Positions 1 to 9,133 of a stretch of 33,847 bases of DNA are shown here, one piece after another. This DNA is from Endozoicomonas atrinae (GTDB taxonomy: Bacteria; Pseudomonadota; Gammaproteobacteria; Pseudomonadales; Endozoicomonadaceae): assembly GCF_001647025.1 (NCBI RefSeq), contig NZ_LUKQ02000044.1, forward strand, positions 1-33,847. Direction: 5' to 3'. Both the position numbers and the translations under genes were made by a program. The notes beneath the pieces were generated by a model. That model did not search any database, was not told the DNA's origin, and saw only the letters and a list, made by a program, of their open reading frames with translations. Positions within the stretch are counted from its first letter, which is position 1, and the number at the start of each line of letters is the position of its first letter.

Positions 1-42
1 TGCATCGTGAAAGTTTTCAGGAAAATCGGGAGTTTTAGGCAT
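1..42 (-). CDS. Possible start of an IS transposase (14 codons visible)
   Basis: Inside the putative element an ATG at base 42 opens a frame reading [14 protein letters not shown] to the window edge. It lies about 90 bases inside the inferred IS end, a reasonable distance for a transposase start. I see no convincing ribosome binding site and the fragment is too short to assign to a family. It is offered only as the likely beginning of the element's transposase. Confidence 0.25.
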   Translation of the reverse strand, partial: MPKTPDFPENFHDA

Positions 43-131
43 GACATTAACGGGATGAACAACAGGCTATTTAAAGTATAAAGGCAATCGCAGAATTCGT
101 GACATATTTTGAAAATGAAATTGGTATTACG
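1..131 (-). mobile_element. Terminal part of an insertion element cutting fabZ (incomplete)
   Basis: FabZ homology stops close to base 130. The sequence below it, read on the minus strand, begins TAATACCAATTTCATTTTC. This resembles the sequence at the other edge of the window (plus strand, from about 33636, TTATACCAATTGAATTTTC), which borders an IS630-type transposase gene. Sixteen of the 19 aligned bases agree by eye. I infer that this is the outer end of a related element whose body lies beyond the window. A TA at 128-129 would suit the TA target preference of IS630 elements. The family assignment rests only on that similarity. Confidence 0.5.
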
Positions 132-359
132 AATATGATAACCAAGGATACCTGCTGACTGAGCCATTGCCTCAATAATCAATACACCCGGCATCACCGG
201 ATGCTGTGGGAAATGACCATTAAAATGCGGCTCATTACTGGATACATTTTTGAGACACTCGATGGTGCCATTTTCTATATCCACATGAAGAACCCGATCC
301 ACCAGCAGAAAAGGATACCGATGGGGCAGGATCTCCTTAATTTCCTCAATTCGTCTCAT
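130..359 (-). pseudogene. fabZ: fabZ, 3-hydroxyacyl-ACP dehydratase, 5' half only
   Basis: FabZ dehydrates beta-hydroxyacyl-ACP in the type II fatty acid elongation cycle in the cytoplasm. The first 75 or so residues are clear: the [13 protein letters not shown] start, the GHFP..PVMPGVL hot-dog motif with catalytic His49, and the catalytic Glu63 in IIEAMAQ. The family is about 145 residues long. The expected second half (AGID.ARFKRPVVPGD and onward) is absent in all three frames. Instead the frame runs on as unrelated sequence ([13 protein letters not shown]...) into the inferred IS end, without a stop before base 1. Genes expected downstream (lpxA, lpxB) are not in the window. Because fabZ is normally essential, either an intact copy or another dehydratase exists elsewhere, or the junction is an assembly artefact. 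Confidence 0.8.
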
Positions 360-390
360 TCGCCATAAACTCTAATCTTCGATGTAACAG

Positions 391-416
391 AAAAAGGCTG
401 GAAAACCAGCCTTTTT
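391..416. terminator. Bidirectional intrinsic terminator between lpxD and fabZ
   Basis: An 11-bp perfect stem, AAAAAGGCTGG / CCAGCCTTTTT, encloses an AAAA loop. Each strand ends in a T-run, so it can work in either direction. On the minus strand it would stop most lpxD transcripts before fabZ. Confidence 0.75.
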
Positions 417-477
417 CTTTACCGTAAACATTCTCACCGGTAGTTAGCAGATGGATTTCAGTGTACTTATGTCTGTA

Positions 478-1491
478 TCACTGTTTCTCCAGCTGTTTAA
501 CCCGCCTGGCCAGATCATCCAATTGCCGGAAACGAACCACGTTTTTCCGCCACTCGCGACTTTCCATAAAACCAGTGCCCGAGGAATAGGAACCAGCCTT
601 GGTAATTGAGCGCGTAATCATGGCCATACCGCTGATAAACGTACCATCCGCAATGGTCAGATGACCGGCAAAACCGGCTGCTCCGGCAATAGTACAATTT
701 TTACCAATCTTTGTACTTCCGGAAATACCGACACCGGAGGCAATGGCAGTGTTCTCGCCAATCACCACATTGTGAGCAATCTGAATCAGGTTATCCAGAC
801 GGACACCACTGTGTATTTCCGTATTACCCAGTGCCCCGCGATCAATACAGGTGTTGTTTCCTATTTCAACATCGCTGCCAATTACTACACCACCAATCTG
901 GGCTATTTTGTGCCAGCGACCCTCAGAGTGTGCATTACCAAAACCATCACCACCAATCACCGCTCCGGAATGAATGATGGTTCTATCTCCAATGGTGACA
1001 CCATGGCAGACCGTAACATTTCGATGAAGATGGACATCGGCTCCAAGCACAGAGTCATGACCAACCACGGTACCAGCATCAATGCGCACACCGGCCGCAA
1101 TCTGAACACCTGCCTCAATAACAACATTCGCACCAATGGCAGCCGTAGAATCGACAATCGCAGTCTCATCAACAACCGCACTGGGGTGGATACCCTCCTT
1201 TCCACCACGATCAGGGTCGAACAGGGAAGACAACCGGGCATAGCCCAGATACGGGTTATCAAGAATCAGGGCATTACCAGTAAACCCACTGGCCGAATCA
1301 GAGCTGAGAATAACAGCACCGGCCTGGGTGGTTTCCAGATACTTGGCATAAGCCGGGTTAGCCAGAAAGCTTAACTCATGCCCCTGCGCATCCTGAAGTG
1401 TATTCAGACCAGAAACCTGCTTATCGGCATCTCCCTGCAGCTGGGCACCGCACTTTTCTGCCAGTTCGGACAAAGTATAAACATCAGTCAT
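478..1491 (-). CDS. lpxD: LpxD, UDP-3-O-(3-hydroxyacyl)glucosamine N-acyltransferase
   Basis: Catalyses the third step of lipid A synthesis, N-acylation of UDP-3-O-acylglucosamine using hydroxyacyl-ACP, in the cytoplasm. The 337-residue product is close to the 341 of E. coli. An N-terminal uridine-binding domain (about residues 1-100, with SFLANPAYAKYL) is followed by a long left-handed beta-helix of hexapeptide repeats and a short C-terminal helical tail (RQLDDLARRVKQLEKQ). The conserved IQIAHNVVIG segment carries the presumed catalytic histidine. The ATG start lies 6 bases after the skp stop, so the two are cotranscribed. A strong hairpin terminator follows the gene. Confidence 0.97.
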   Translation of the reverse strand: MTDVYTLSELAEKCGAQLQGDADKQVSGLNTLQDAQGHELSFLANPAYAKYLETTQAGAVILSSDSASGFTGNALILDNPYLGYARLSSLFDPDRGGKEGIHPSAVVDETAIVDSTAAIGANVVIEAGVQIAAGVRIDAGTVVGHDSVLGADVHLHRNVTVCHGVTIGDRTIIHSGAVIGGDGFGNAHSEGRWHKIAQIGGVVIGSDVEIGNNTCIDRGALGNTEIHSGVRLDNLIQIAHNVVIGENTAIASGVGISGSTKIGKNCTIAGAAGFAGHLTIADGTFISGMAMITRSITKAGSYSSGTGFMESREWRKNVVRFRQLDDLARRVKQLEKQ

Positions 1492-1497
1492 GATTCA

Positions 1498-2007
1498 TTA
1501 CTTCATCTGGTTGAGGCTTTCGATGACCTTACGGGTGATATCAATACCAGGGCTGGCATAGATAGCCATCTGACGATCAATGACCAAATCCAGCTTTAAC
1601 TCATTAACGACTTTATCGATGGCAGTCTGCAGTTTTGGGCGCAGCTTTTCACGCTCAGCATTATCCGCTTCTGCCCTGTCAGTCTGATACTGACGTCCTT
1701 TCAGTTGCCAGTCTTCATACTTGCGCTGCAACTCCAGCTGACGCACTTTCAACTGCTCGGCACTCAGAGTCGGGCCATCTTTCTGTAGTTTTTCCTGCAT
1801 ATTACGAACGTCACCCTCAAGCTTCTGTAGAGCAACCAACTGAGGCTTGAACTTGGCTTCAGACTTTTTAGCGTATTGCTTCCCGGCATTGGATTCACTC
1901 AACACCATCACCGTATCAAGCACACCAATTTTACTGCCAGCAGTTGCAGCATTAGCCAGAGGGGCCAGCATAATCAGGGCCAGGAATGCCAGTCTGATCG
2001 ATTTCAA
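1498..2007 (-). CDS. skp: Skp/OmpH periplasmic outer-membrane-protein chaperone
   Basis: Skp is a trimeric periplasmic holdase that carries unfolded outer membrane proteins to the Bam complex. The 169-residue product has a Sec signal peptide (residues 1-20, ending ALA-type at PLANAA), a short beta section (GSKIGVLDTVMVL) and a long charged alpha-hairpin rich in K, E and Q (about 45-130). The C-terminal strand is LDLVIDRQMAIYASPGIDIT. The start is TTG at 2007, chosen because a strong AGGAGAT site precedes it and it begins the signal peptide. It sits between bamA and lpxD, the usual place. Tandem terminators upstream imply its own promoter in the 180 bases before it, though I cannot assign one confidently. 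Confidence 0.95.
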   Translation of the reverse strand: MKSIRLAFLALIMLAPLANAATAGSKIGVLDTVMVLSESNAGKQYAKKSEAKFKPQLVALQKLEGDVRNMQEKLQKDGPTLSAEQLKVRQLELQRKYEDWQLKGRQYQTDRAEADNAEREKLRPKLQTAIDKVVNELKLDLVIDRQMAIYASPGIDITRKVIESLNQMK

Positions 2008-2187
2008 AATAAATCTCCTGAGAAATTATCAGTCCCCGTAGCCTTTAAATATTACCAGGCAACAATGAGGGCCCCCTTCCAAGATATGAAGCCCAGTCAG
2101 TCATCAACAAATCCGATGATGTGGTATTTACTGCCAATTGCCCGGGGAAACTACGGTAAGATAGCGGTTAAAGGGAACATTATAAAG

Positions 2188-2242
2188 AAAAGGTGCCTGA
2201 TAGCACCTTTTAATTACGTAAAACGCCCTCTTACAAGAGGGC
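2188..2242 (-). terminator. Tandem hairpin terminators after bamA
   Basis: Two stem-loops follow the bamA stop on the minus strand. The first is 2225-2232 paired with 2235-2242 (GCCCTCTT / AAGAGGGC), followed by GTTTT. The second is 2188-2196 paired with 2203-2211 (AAAAGGTGC / GCACCTTTT), followed by CTTTAT. Together they should separate bamA transcription from skp-lpxD. Confidence 0.7.
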
Positions 2243-2256
2243 TTATCAGAATACAA

Positions 2257-4572
2257 TCAGAATGGAGTTCCCAGGGAGAACTGGAAGGTCTGAGTTTCGT
2301 CCTTGCCTTTGGCATTCAGAGCCTTAGCCAAACTGAAGGTCAGCGGGCCAAGTGGGGTAATCCAGGTCAGCCCCACACCAGTACTGTAGCGCAACTCACT
2401 CAAATCTGGCTTGAAGCAATCAACAACCTGATTACTGCAGGTCGTATCAAACACATTACCGTAATCAAAAAACACGCTGGTTCTTAATGAACGCTGATCC
2501 TTAACAAATGGTAAAGGGAATAGTACTTCAACCGTACCCTCAATCAGCACATCCCCCCCCATGCTGTTGAAGTCGTCGGCGTTATCCCTCTGCGCTGCTT
2601 TAGGTCCAAGTGAGTTATCCTTATAACCCCTGACAGAACCAAAACCACCGGCATAAAAGTTTTCAAAAAATGGCATTTCTGACGTACTGCCATACGCACC
2701 ACCATATCCAAGGCGGGTTGCAACACGTGCTGTTAAACTGCGGGTAATTGGCTGAAAGTACTGCCCCCGGTAAACCAGTTTATAGAACGTGGTGGTTGAG
2801 CCTGGTATAGCAGCCGACAAAGATACACTTTGAGAATAACCGGCCGTTGGCAAAAGTCCGCGGTTCAACTCTGACTGAGACCAGCCCAGTGACGTTTTGA
2901 TATTGGTAAACTTCGTACCCTCTGCAGCCAGGTAATCCATAATCACCTGGGGTGTACCAGAACCAGTAGTAATCTCCGTACCATCAACCCCAAGACTGAA
3001 GTTAATGGACTGTGTTTCAGACAATGGATAGCCAAAACGCACATTACCGCCAAACGTGTCAGCCGCATAACTCGAAATATCCGAGTCGCTGTAATCGTAG
3101 GTTCGATAGTAGACATCAAAACCACGGGAGACTCCGTCAATGGTGTAATAGGGATCCATAAAGCTGAAATTGTAGAGCTGACTTACATCACTCTTGTTCA
3201 GCCCCACTGTCACCTTGTTTCCGGTTCCAAGGAAGTTGCTCTGGCTGACAGAACCACCGAGCAACAGACCGTCAGACTGAGAGTAACCGATACTGGCCGT
3301 TACACTACCGGAAGGCTGCTCTTCTACGGTGTAATTAACATCAATCTGATCACTGGTGCCCGGCACAGGTGGCGTTTCAACATTCACTTCCTTGAAATAC
3401 CCAAGACGTTCAAGCCGCACCTTGGACTGCTCAATCTTCTGAGTGTTGGCAGAAGCACCCTCCATCTGGCGCATTTCCCGACGTAATACTTCGTCATCGG
3501 TTTTGGTATTGCCTGAGAAATTGATACGACGAACGTAAGCTCTTCGACCTGGATCAACAAAGAAGGTCAGTTCAACCGTTTTGTTTTCATGATCCGGCTT
3601 TGGAATTCCCGTCACATTGGCAAACGTATACCCTTCATTACCAAGACGGCGGCTTAGAATCTCCTCAGTGGTAGTGATCAGCTTACGGGAGAATACCTGC
3701 TCAGGCTGTGCCAGCAGCAGCTTTCTAGCCTCTTCTTCTGGAATAATCAGATCACCGGCAAGCTTAACGTCACTGACTGTGTACTTATCACCTTCATCAA
3801 CGTTGACAGTGATATAGACACTCTGCTTGTCAGGGCTGATTGAGACCTGGGTGGATGTGATATTAAAGTTAATATAGCCACGATCAAGGTACCACGATCT
3901 CAGGCGCTCAAGATCGCCAGATAACTTTTCCCGGGAGTACTTGTCAGCAGAGCTGAAAAACTGATACCACTCCGTTTTCTGCAATTCAAAAAGATCAATC
4001 AATTCATCTTTAGGGAAAGCAGTATTTCCGACAACATTAACATGTTGAATCGTAGCAACCTTACCTTCCTTGACATTAATACGCAGCTTTACCCGATTGC
4101 GGGGCTGAGCCTCAACATCAGCAGTAATTCGTGCACCATAGCGCCCCTGGGCAACGTATTGACGCTCGAGTTCAAGACGGATGGCTTCCAGCGTAGCCTG
4201 CTGAAAAATTTCACCCTCAGCCAGACCGGAACGCTCAAGACCTGTCATCAGGTCTTCCGTCTTGATGGCCTTATTACCCTTGATCTCAATTGAGCTGATT
4301 GATGGTCGCTCAACAACTGCAACGACCAGCACATCGCCTTCACGAGCCATGCGAATATCATTGAAATACCCGGTTTGATAAAGAGCACGGGCAGCCCCGG
4401 CAATATCAGGCGATTCAATATCATCACCAACCTCAACAGGCAGGGCATTAAAAACTGTCCCGGCTGAAACCCGTTGAAGGCCATCAATCCGGATATCTGA
4501 GACGACGAAGGCCTGGGCAGCAGGCGCGATGGCTAAAGAGCCAATCAGCAGAGACAACAGTGATCGCTTCAT
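2257..4572 (-). CDS. bamA: BamA, outer membrane protein assembly factor
   Basis: Central Omp85 component of the Bam complex, which folds beta-barrel proteins into the outer membrane. The 771-residue product has a signal peptide (1-21, ending AAQA), five POTRA domains over about residues 22-420 and a C-terminal 16-stranded barrel. The barrel keeps the conserved VRGY motif of loop 6 (647-650). Two cysteines at 712 and 719 match the loop-6 disulfide region of gammaproteobacterial BamA. The protein ends in Phe (FQFSLGTPF), the usual beta-signal. An 8-base G tract encodes the MGGD segment near 2553-2560. It is flanked by rseP upstream and skp downstream, as expected. Confidence 0.98.
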   Translation of the reverse strand: MKRSLLSLLIGSLAIAPAAQAFVVSDIRIDGLQRVSAGTVFNALPVEVGDDIESPDIAGAARALYQTGYFNDIRMAREGDVLVVAVVERPSISSIEIKGNKAIKTEDLMTGLERSGLAEGEIFQQATLEAIRLELERQYVAQGRYGARITADVEAQPRNRVKLRINVKEGKVATIQHVNVVGNTAFPKDELIDLFELQKTEWYQFFSSADKYSREKLSGDLERLRSWYLDRGYINFNITSTQVSISPDKQSVYITVNVDEGDKYTVSDVKLAGDLIIPEEEARKLLLAQPEQVFSRKLITTTEEILSRRLGNEGYTFANVTGIPKPDHENKTVELTFFVDPGRRAYVRRINFSGNTKTDDEVLRREMRQMEGASANTQKIEQSKVRLERLGYFKEVNVETPPVPGTSDQIDVNYTVEEQPSGSVTASIGYSQSDGLLLGGSVSQSNFLGTGNKVTVGLNKSDVSQLYNFSFMDPYYTIDGVSRGFDVYYRTYDYSDSDISSYAADTFGGNVRFGYPLSETQSINFSLGVDGTEITTGSGTPQVIMDYLAAEGTKFTNIKTSLGWSQSELNRGLLPTAGYSQSVSLSAAIPGSTTTFYKLVYRGQYFQPITRSLTARVATRLGYGGAYGSTSEMPFFENFYAGGFGSVRGYKDNSLGPKAAQRDNADDFNSMGGDVLIEGTVEVLFPLPFVKDQRSLRTSVFFDYGNVFDTTCSNQVVDCFKPDLSELRYSTGVGLTWITPLGPLTFSLAKALNAKGKDETQTFQFSLGTPF

Positions 4573-4682
4573 GGAATCCGTTCTTATCCGTGTTCATTTC
4601 GCATTAACGTGAAAAACATTTTACTTCACCGTTTTTCATGATTTGCAGTTGCGCAGAGCGCAAAATGCTTTTCTTTCGCCTG

Positions 4683-4703
4683 AATATTCAATATTCAATA
4701 TTC
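4683..4703. repeat. Three tandem AATATTC heptamers upstream of bamA
   Basis: The heptamer AATATTC is repeated three times without interruption in the 187-base rseP-bamA spacer, about 110 bases upstream of the bamA start. It may be a simple slippage repeat in an AT-rich leader or promoter region. No role can be assigned. Confidence 0.8.
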
Positions 4704-4759
4704 AAACCAATGCTATTGCAGCCATTTCAGAAAGCCCAATAACTTTTTGACCCACAGGG

Positions 4760-6151
4760 TCATTGAAAGAGGCGACTAAGGTCGTTATACATGGCCAGCA
4801 TCATTACGCCGACAACAAACGTTACCCCGATTTTCAAACCCAGTGTCTGCATCTTCTCAGAAAGAGGTTTACCCCTGACCATTTCCACGAGATAGAAAAG
4901 CAGGTGACCTCCATCCAGCACCGGTATAGGGAGCAGGTTCAGCACCCCAAGGCTTACGCTTAACATTGCCAGAAAATAGAGAAAATTTTCCAAGCCAGAC
5001 TCAAGTGACGCGCCAGCCACTTTAGCAATGGTTATCGGACCGCTCAAGTTTTTAACAGAAACAAGCCCTACAACCATCTTCCAGAGGGACTCTAGTGTCA
5101 TACTGGTCAGTGACCAGGTTGCCTGAGCACCTTTTACCAGTGATTCAATGGGACCGTACTGTAAGTGACGAATCATGGTGTCTGGCCAGGAAACCTGTTG
5201 GACACCTGCACCAATAAAACCGGTTGTCACTCCATCGGTGGATCGACTGCCCGGAGTCAACTGAATACCCTGACTAACGCCACCCCGCTCAACCAGCAAT
5301 TGAAGAGGCTTACCAGCATTGTCGCGGATTACTTCCACAAAATGCATCCAGTCAATGACTGCTTCCCCATTAACGCGAAGAATTTTATCACCTGGTTCCA
5401 GACCATCTCTCGCTGCCGCCCCATCTTCAGCCAACTGGCCAATGACAGCAGGGATTTTTGGAGAGTAAGGTAAAATACCCAGAGAGCGTACGGGGTTTGG
5501 CTGCTCTTCATTAATCAGCCAGTCCACTACCGCAATATTTCTATCTCTGACCGCACCGTCTGAGGCAACTCCAGGCTCACCTGCCCGGATGGAGAAATCA
5601 AGATTCTTACTCTCACCAATATACCCCAGCAACTCCATGTTCACTGCCTGCCAGCCTGGCGTTTCAACACCGTTCACCGCAACAATTTCATCACCAGGAT
5701 GAATTCCAGCAACGGCAGCGGGTGAATCGGGAATCACTTCGCCAACCTGAGGCATCAGGGTACGAACACCCACCATATACATGAGCCAAAGGGCAAAAAC
5801 AGCAAGAAGAAAGTTAGCTGCAGGTCCGGCAGCCACAATCGCGATCCGGGAAAGAACGGGCTTACTATTGAAGGAAAGGTGCAACTCATCACTGGGAACC
5901 GGGCCTTCCCTCTCATCCAGCATCTTGACATATCCGCCCAGCGGAATTGCAGCAATACTGTATTCAGTACCGTGACGGTCAGTCCAGCTCCATAATGATT
6001 TACCAAAGCCCACGGAGAAACGAAGTACCTTAACACCACAGCGACGGGCAACCCAGAAGTGACCATATTCGTGAATACTCACCAGTATTCCAAGAGTCAC
6101 TACAAAAGCAAATATGGTCTGCGCTGAGTCAAGAAGCGATTCAAAAATCAT
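4760..6151 (-). CDS. rseP: RseP, site-2 intramembrane zinc protease
   Basis: RseP (MucP in pseudomonads) cleaves the anti-sigma factor RseA/MucA within the inner membrane and releases sigma E/AlgU under envelope stress. It also degrades remnant signal peptides. The 463-residue product has the zinc motif HEYGH at 27-31 in the first transmembrane segment, two PDZ domains in the periplasmic middle (about 115-310) and the second metal motif LDGGH at 412-416 in a C-terminal membrane segment, followed by a last hydrophobic helix. Its ATG overlaps the dxr stop by 4 bases, a sign of translational coupling. bamA lies downstream. Confidence 0.97.
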   Translation of the reverse strand: MIFESLLDSAQTIFAFVVTLGILVSIHEYGHFWVARRCGVKVLRFSVGFGKSLWSWTDRHGTEYSIAAIPLGGYVKMLDEREGPVPSDELHLSFNSKPVLSRIAIVAAGPAANFLLAVFALWLMYMVGVRTLMPQVGEVIPDSPAAVAGIHPGDEIVAVNGVETPGWQAVNMELLGYIGESKNLDFSIRAGEPGVASDGAVRDRNIAVVDWLINEEQPNPVRSLGILPYSPKIPAVIGQLAEDGAAARDGLEPGDKILRVNGEAVIDWMHFVEVIRDNAGKPLQLLVERGGVSQGIQLTPGSRSTDGVTTGFIGAGVQQVSWPDTMIRHLQYGPIESLVKGAQATWSLTSMTLESLWKMVVGLVSVKNLSGPITIAKVAGASLESGLENFLYFLAMLSVSLGVLNLLPIPVLDGGHLLFYLVEMVRGKPLSEKMQTLGLKIGVTFVVGVMMLAMYNDLSRLFQ

Positions 6152-7362
6152 GCAACACCCTGCATTTGTATAACCTGTTTCTGAGCCAGATGGCGGGCTT
6201 CCCTGTCAGCCTCCAGCACTTGATCTAAGCTTCCGGCACTCAACACCGGTAATGTCTGTAATGTTGCATCAATGACTTCAGGTATGCGATCAAAGCGCAG
6301 CTTTCTATCAAGAAAAGCATCAACCGCAATTTCATTGGCAGCATTCAGCATAGCAGCTGCTGTGCCTCCACTGTGTGCCGCCTCCTGGGCCAGTCTCAAA
6401 CAGCGGTAACGCATCATGTCCGGAGCATAGAAGTCAAGCCGGGCAATCTCGGCCAGAGACAACGGAGAAACACCGGATGGTATTCTTCTTGGCCACGCCA
6501 GAGCATGGGCAATGGGTGTTCTCATGTCCGGATTTCCCATCTGAGCCAGCACAGAGCCATCCACGTAATCCACCATTGAGTGAATGATACTTTGAGGATG
6601 GATGACCACCTCCACCTGCTCGGGACGGGCATCAAACAACCAGCAAGCTTCAATAAACTCGAGCCCCTTATTCATCATCGTGGCCGAGTCTACCGAAATT
6701 TTACGCCCCATGCTCCAGTTTGGGTGGGCACAGGCCTGCTCAGGCGTTACTGCGGAAAAACTTTCTACAGGTGACTGCCGAAATGGCCCTCCGGAAGCGG
6801 TCAGCAATATCCTTCTAACACCCGCCCGCTCAAGCCCCAAATGATGATCAGCAGGCAGGCACTGAAAAATAGCGTTATGCTCACTATCAATAGGCAGGAG
6901 AACAGAACCTGAAGCCTTAACAGCATCCATGAATAAAGCACCGGTCATCACCAGTGCCTCCTTGTTCGCCAGAAGAACTTTTTTCCCAGCACGAACAGCA
7001 GCCATGGTAGGTGAAAGCCCAGCAGCACCGACAATGGCTGCCATAACGACATCAACCTCACCATCAGTCGCAACCTGATTCATCGCATCCAGACCGGATT
7101 CGACCGTAATACTCAACCCTTCGGACTGAAGATCTGTACGAAGATCACGGGCTGCCTGCTCATCCGCCATAACAATATATTGTGGCTGAAACTGACGAGC
7201 CTGCTCCCGCATAACTTCCGTATTTCTGCCAGCTATTAAAGAATGAACGCTGTATAGATCCGGGTTACGAGCAATAACATCCAATGTGCTCTTACCAATG
7301 GACCCGGTGGATCCCAACACACAAACCCGCTGTCTGCCGGATTGAAAGCATGATGCAGTCAC
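6148..7362 (-). CDS. dxr: Dxr, 1-deoxy-D-xylulose 5-phosphate reductoisomerase
   Basis: NADPH-dependent conversion of deoxyxylulose 5-phosphate to methylerythritol 4-phosphate, the committing step of the MEP isoprenoid pathway. The 404-residue product has the nucleotide-binding GSTGSIG at 17-23, the LLANKEALV segment, the metal-binding [10 protein letters not shown] segment and the [17 protein letters not shown] region. It begins at GTG 7362, with about 10 more N-terminal residues than E. coli Dxr. cdsA ends 3 bases upstream and rseP overlaps downstream, so it is read as part of the uppS-cdsA-dxr-rseP run. That run links isoprenoid carrier and phospholipid synthesis with envelope stress proteolysis. 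Confidence 0.97.
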   Translation of the reverse strand: MTASCFQSGRQRVCVLGSTGSIGKSTLDVIARNPDLYSVHSLIAGRNTEVMREQARQFQPQYIVMADEQAARDLRTDLQSEGLSITVESGLDAMNQVATDGEVDVVMAAIVGAAGLSPTMAAVRAGKKVLLANKEALVMTGALFMDAVKASGSVLLPIDSEHNAIFQCLPADHHLGLERAGVRRILLTASGGPFRQSPVESFSAVTPEQACAHPNWSMGRKISVDSATMMNKGLEFIEACWLFDARPEQVEVVIHPQSIIHSMVDYVDGSVLAQMGNPDMRTPIAHALAWPRRIPSGVSPLSLAEIARLDFYAPDMMRYRCLRLAQEAAHSGGTAAAMLNAANEIAVDAFLDRKLRFDRIPEVIDATLQTLPVLSAGSLDQVLEADREARHLAQKQVIQMQGVA

Positions 7363-7365
7363 GAC

Positions 7366-8169
7366 CTATACACCCCTGATTATCATGACATAGAGAGTAA
7401 ATATCGGAACGGCAGCAGTCAGGCTATCAATTCGATCAAGAACACCACCATGACCTGGCAGCAGGTTTCCACTGTCCTTAACTCCTCTGTACCGTTTCAG
7501 AACACTTTCCCAGAGGTCACCCAGAACGGAAACCAGAACAGTCAGAATGGTCAGCGTCAACAGTGATACCCCCTGAAAAAAACTGACACTGCCAAACAAG
7601 GTAACGAGGCTTGAAATCAGCATTGAAAACAACACACCACCGACCAAACCCTCCAGGGTCTTTTTAGGGCTGACCCGCTCAATAAGCTTTATTTTGCCAA
7701 ATCGCTTTCCAGCAAAATACGCACCACAGTCTGCAGCCCAAACCATCACCAGAAGGGTAACAATCAACCAGGCTGAGTCTGTCATTTGTTTGAGTTCATA
7801 AAGACCCAACCATGCCGGCACGAGAGTCAGCCCCCCCATCAATAACCTAAGCGGCCGGCTCTCAAGCAAGCGAGCACTCCCCGGGTATTGTTTGACAAGG
7901 ATGAAAGCGATCAGCCACCAGACAGCAGCCAGTCCAAGGGTGAGAAAAGGAGGTAAAAAAAGCGTCAAACCACAGAAAGCACCAATAGCCAGTGCATAAG
8001 CCAGACGAACAGATCGTTGTTCAAAGCCAGAAAGGTTTGCCCACTCCCAGGCCGCAAGCATGATAATCGCGGCGATAAAGAAGCCAAAACCGGTTAACGG
8101 TAATAAAAACACTCCAGCAAGCGCTACAGGCGCCAGTATAAGAGCCGTTATAATTCTTTGTTTCAACAC
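7366..8169 (-). CDS. cdsA: CdsA, phosphatidate cytidylyltransferase
   Basis: Makes CDP-diacylglycerol from CTP and phosphatidic acid in the inner membrane, the branch point for all phospholipids. The 267-residue protein is highly hydrophobic, with about eight membrane segments. It carries the family signature near the C-terminus (SVLKRYRGVKDSGNLLPGHG, followed by GVLDRIDS). The start is GTG at 8169, overlapping the uppS stop by 7 bases, and no better ATG is available. dxr follows after 3 bases. Confidence 0.95.
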   Translation of the reverse strand: MLKQRIITALILAPVALAGVFLLPLTGFGFFIAAIIMLAAWEWANLSGFEQRSVRLAYALAIGAFCGLTLFLPPFLTLGLAAVWWLIAFILVKQYPGSARLLESRPLRLLMGGLTLVPAWLGLYELKQMTDSAWLIVTLLVMVWAADCGAYFAGKRFGKIKLIERVSPKKTLEGLVGGVLFSMLISSLVTLFGSVSFFQGVSLLTLTILTVLVSVLGDLWESVLKRYRGVKDSGNLLPGHGGVLDRIDSLTAAVPIFTLYVMIIRGV

Positions 8170-8942
8170 GGTGTTTCAGCCTCCACCTGCTCGCTGGTTT
8201 TGCCAAATCGTCGCTGGCGACGGGCGTAGCTCAGCAGGGCCTGCTGAAATTCATCACGTCCAAAATCCGGCCACAAGGTTTCGGTAAAATAAAACTCACT
8301 GTAAGCACATTGCCACAACAGGAAGTTACTGATTCGTTGCTCACCACTGGTACGAATCAATAGATCCGGGGCTGGCAAACCTGACGTACTGAGATGGCGC
8401 TCAACCGCTGACTCATCAATACTCTCTGGCACAAGCTCTCCAAGAGCCACTTTTTCAGCCAGCTGGCGTGCAGCAGAAGCGATATCCCACATACCACCAT
8501 AGTTAGCAGCAATAACCAGGGTCACTGCATAATCATTCGCAGTATATGCTTCTACTTCTTGAATATGTTTCTGAATTTCAGGGCTGAACCGGGTAACATC
8601 ACCAATTACCTTCAGTCGGATACGGTTTTTCTTTAACCGTCTGGCCTCTCGCTTGAGCACATTCAGAAACAGGCGCATAAGCCCATTAACTTCAACAACC
8701 GGCCGATTCCAGTTCTCGCTGCTGAAGGCAAACAGCGTAAGCACTTCAACACCGTGATCAGCGCAGGCCTCAACCACTTCACGAACACGGTTCACACCAG
8801 CCCGATGTCCAGCCAGACCTGGCAGATGCTTCCTTTTGGCCCAGCGGTTATTACCATCAAGAATGATAGCCACATGGCGCGGCAGCCTATCTGGCGGAAC
8901 TTCCTGAATGCCGCTTTTTCCCTGTAACGATGTATTTGCCAT
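8163..8942 (-). CDS. uppS: UppS, undecaprenyl diphosphate synthase (cis-prenyltransferase)
   Basis: Condenses eight isopentenyl diphosphates onto farnesyl diphosphate to make the C55 carrier for peptidoglycan and O-antigen. The 259-residue product shows VAIILDGNNRWAKRK, with catalytic Asp29. The usual DGNGRWA reads DGNNRWA here. It also has the SSENWNRP segment, the RTSGEQRISNFLLWQ segment and the YSEFYFTETLWPDF end motif. A 12-residue polar N-terminal extension precedes the core. The gene is followed by overlapping cdsA. The 191-base gap back to frr is longer than other junctions in this run, so a separate promoter there is possible. Confidence 0.96.
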   Translation of the reverse strand: MANTSLQGKSGIQEVPPDRLPRHVAIILDGNNRWAKRKHLPGLAGHRAGVNRVREVVEACADHGVEVLTLFAFSSENWNRPVVEVNGLMRLFLNVLKREARRLKKNRIRLKVIGDVTRFSPEIQKHIQEVEAYTANDYAVTLVIAANYGGMWDIASAARQLAEKVALGELVPESIDESAVERHLSTSGLPAPDLLIRTSGEQRISNFLLWQCAYSEFYFTETLWPDFGRDEFQQALLSYARRQRRFGKTSEQVEAETPC

Positions 8943-9133
8943 GAATTAAGACGATCTGAAAATTGGCAGGTAAAAAAAGTGTAACAGTAGAACCTTGCAG
9001 GAGCCCGCTGTAAAAAGCAAGCACCTGCAACGCATCAAAAGACAGCTGACGCCTGAACTCCTGAAGTCATTACACCTGACTCTTCTCTGATAAAGCAGAC
9101 AAGGCAGTAACTTCAGACCAGCACTGCCAGCCA

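Noticed and set aside
661-1374. 237-codon plus-strand frame inside lpxD
   Set aside because: The repeat-like N/T-rich product is the antisense of the LpxD hexapeptide repeats, not a gene.
1876-2487. 203-codon plus-strand frame across the skp-bamA spacer
   Set aside because: It overlaps the ends of both genes antisense, includes the tandem terminators and has no recognisable domain.
2553-2560. Eight-base G/C run in bamA as a phase-variation tract
   Set aside because: BamA is essential and the frame is intact, so slippage would be lethal. It is better taken as evidence that such runs occur by chance here.
4683-4703. Three AATATTC copies as a CRISPR-like or protein-binding array
   Set aside because: The copies are contiguous without spacers and too short. 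A simple tandem repeat is enough to explain them.
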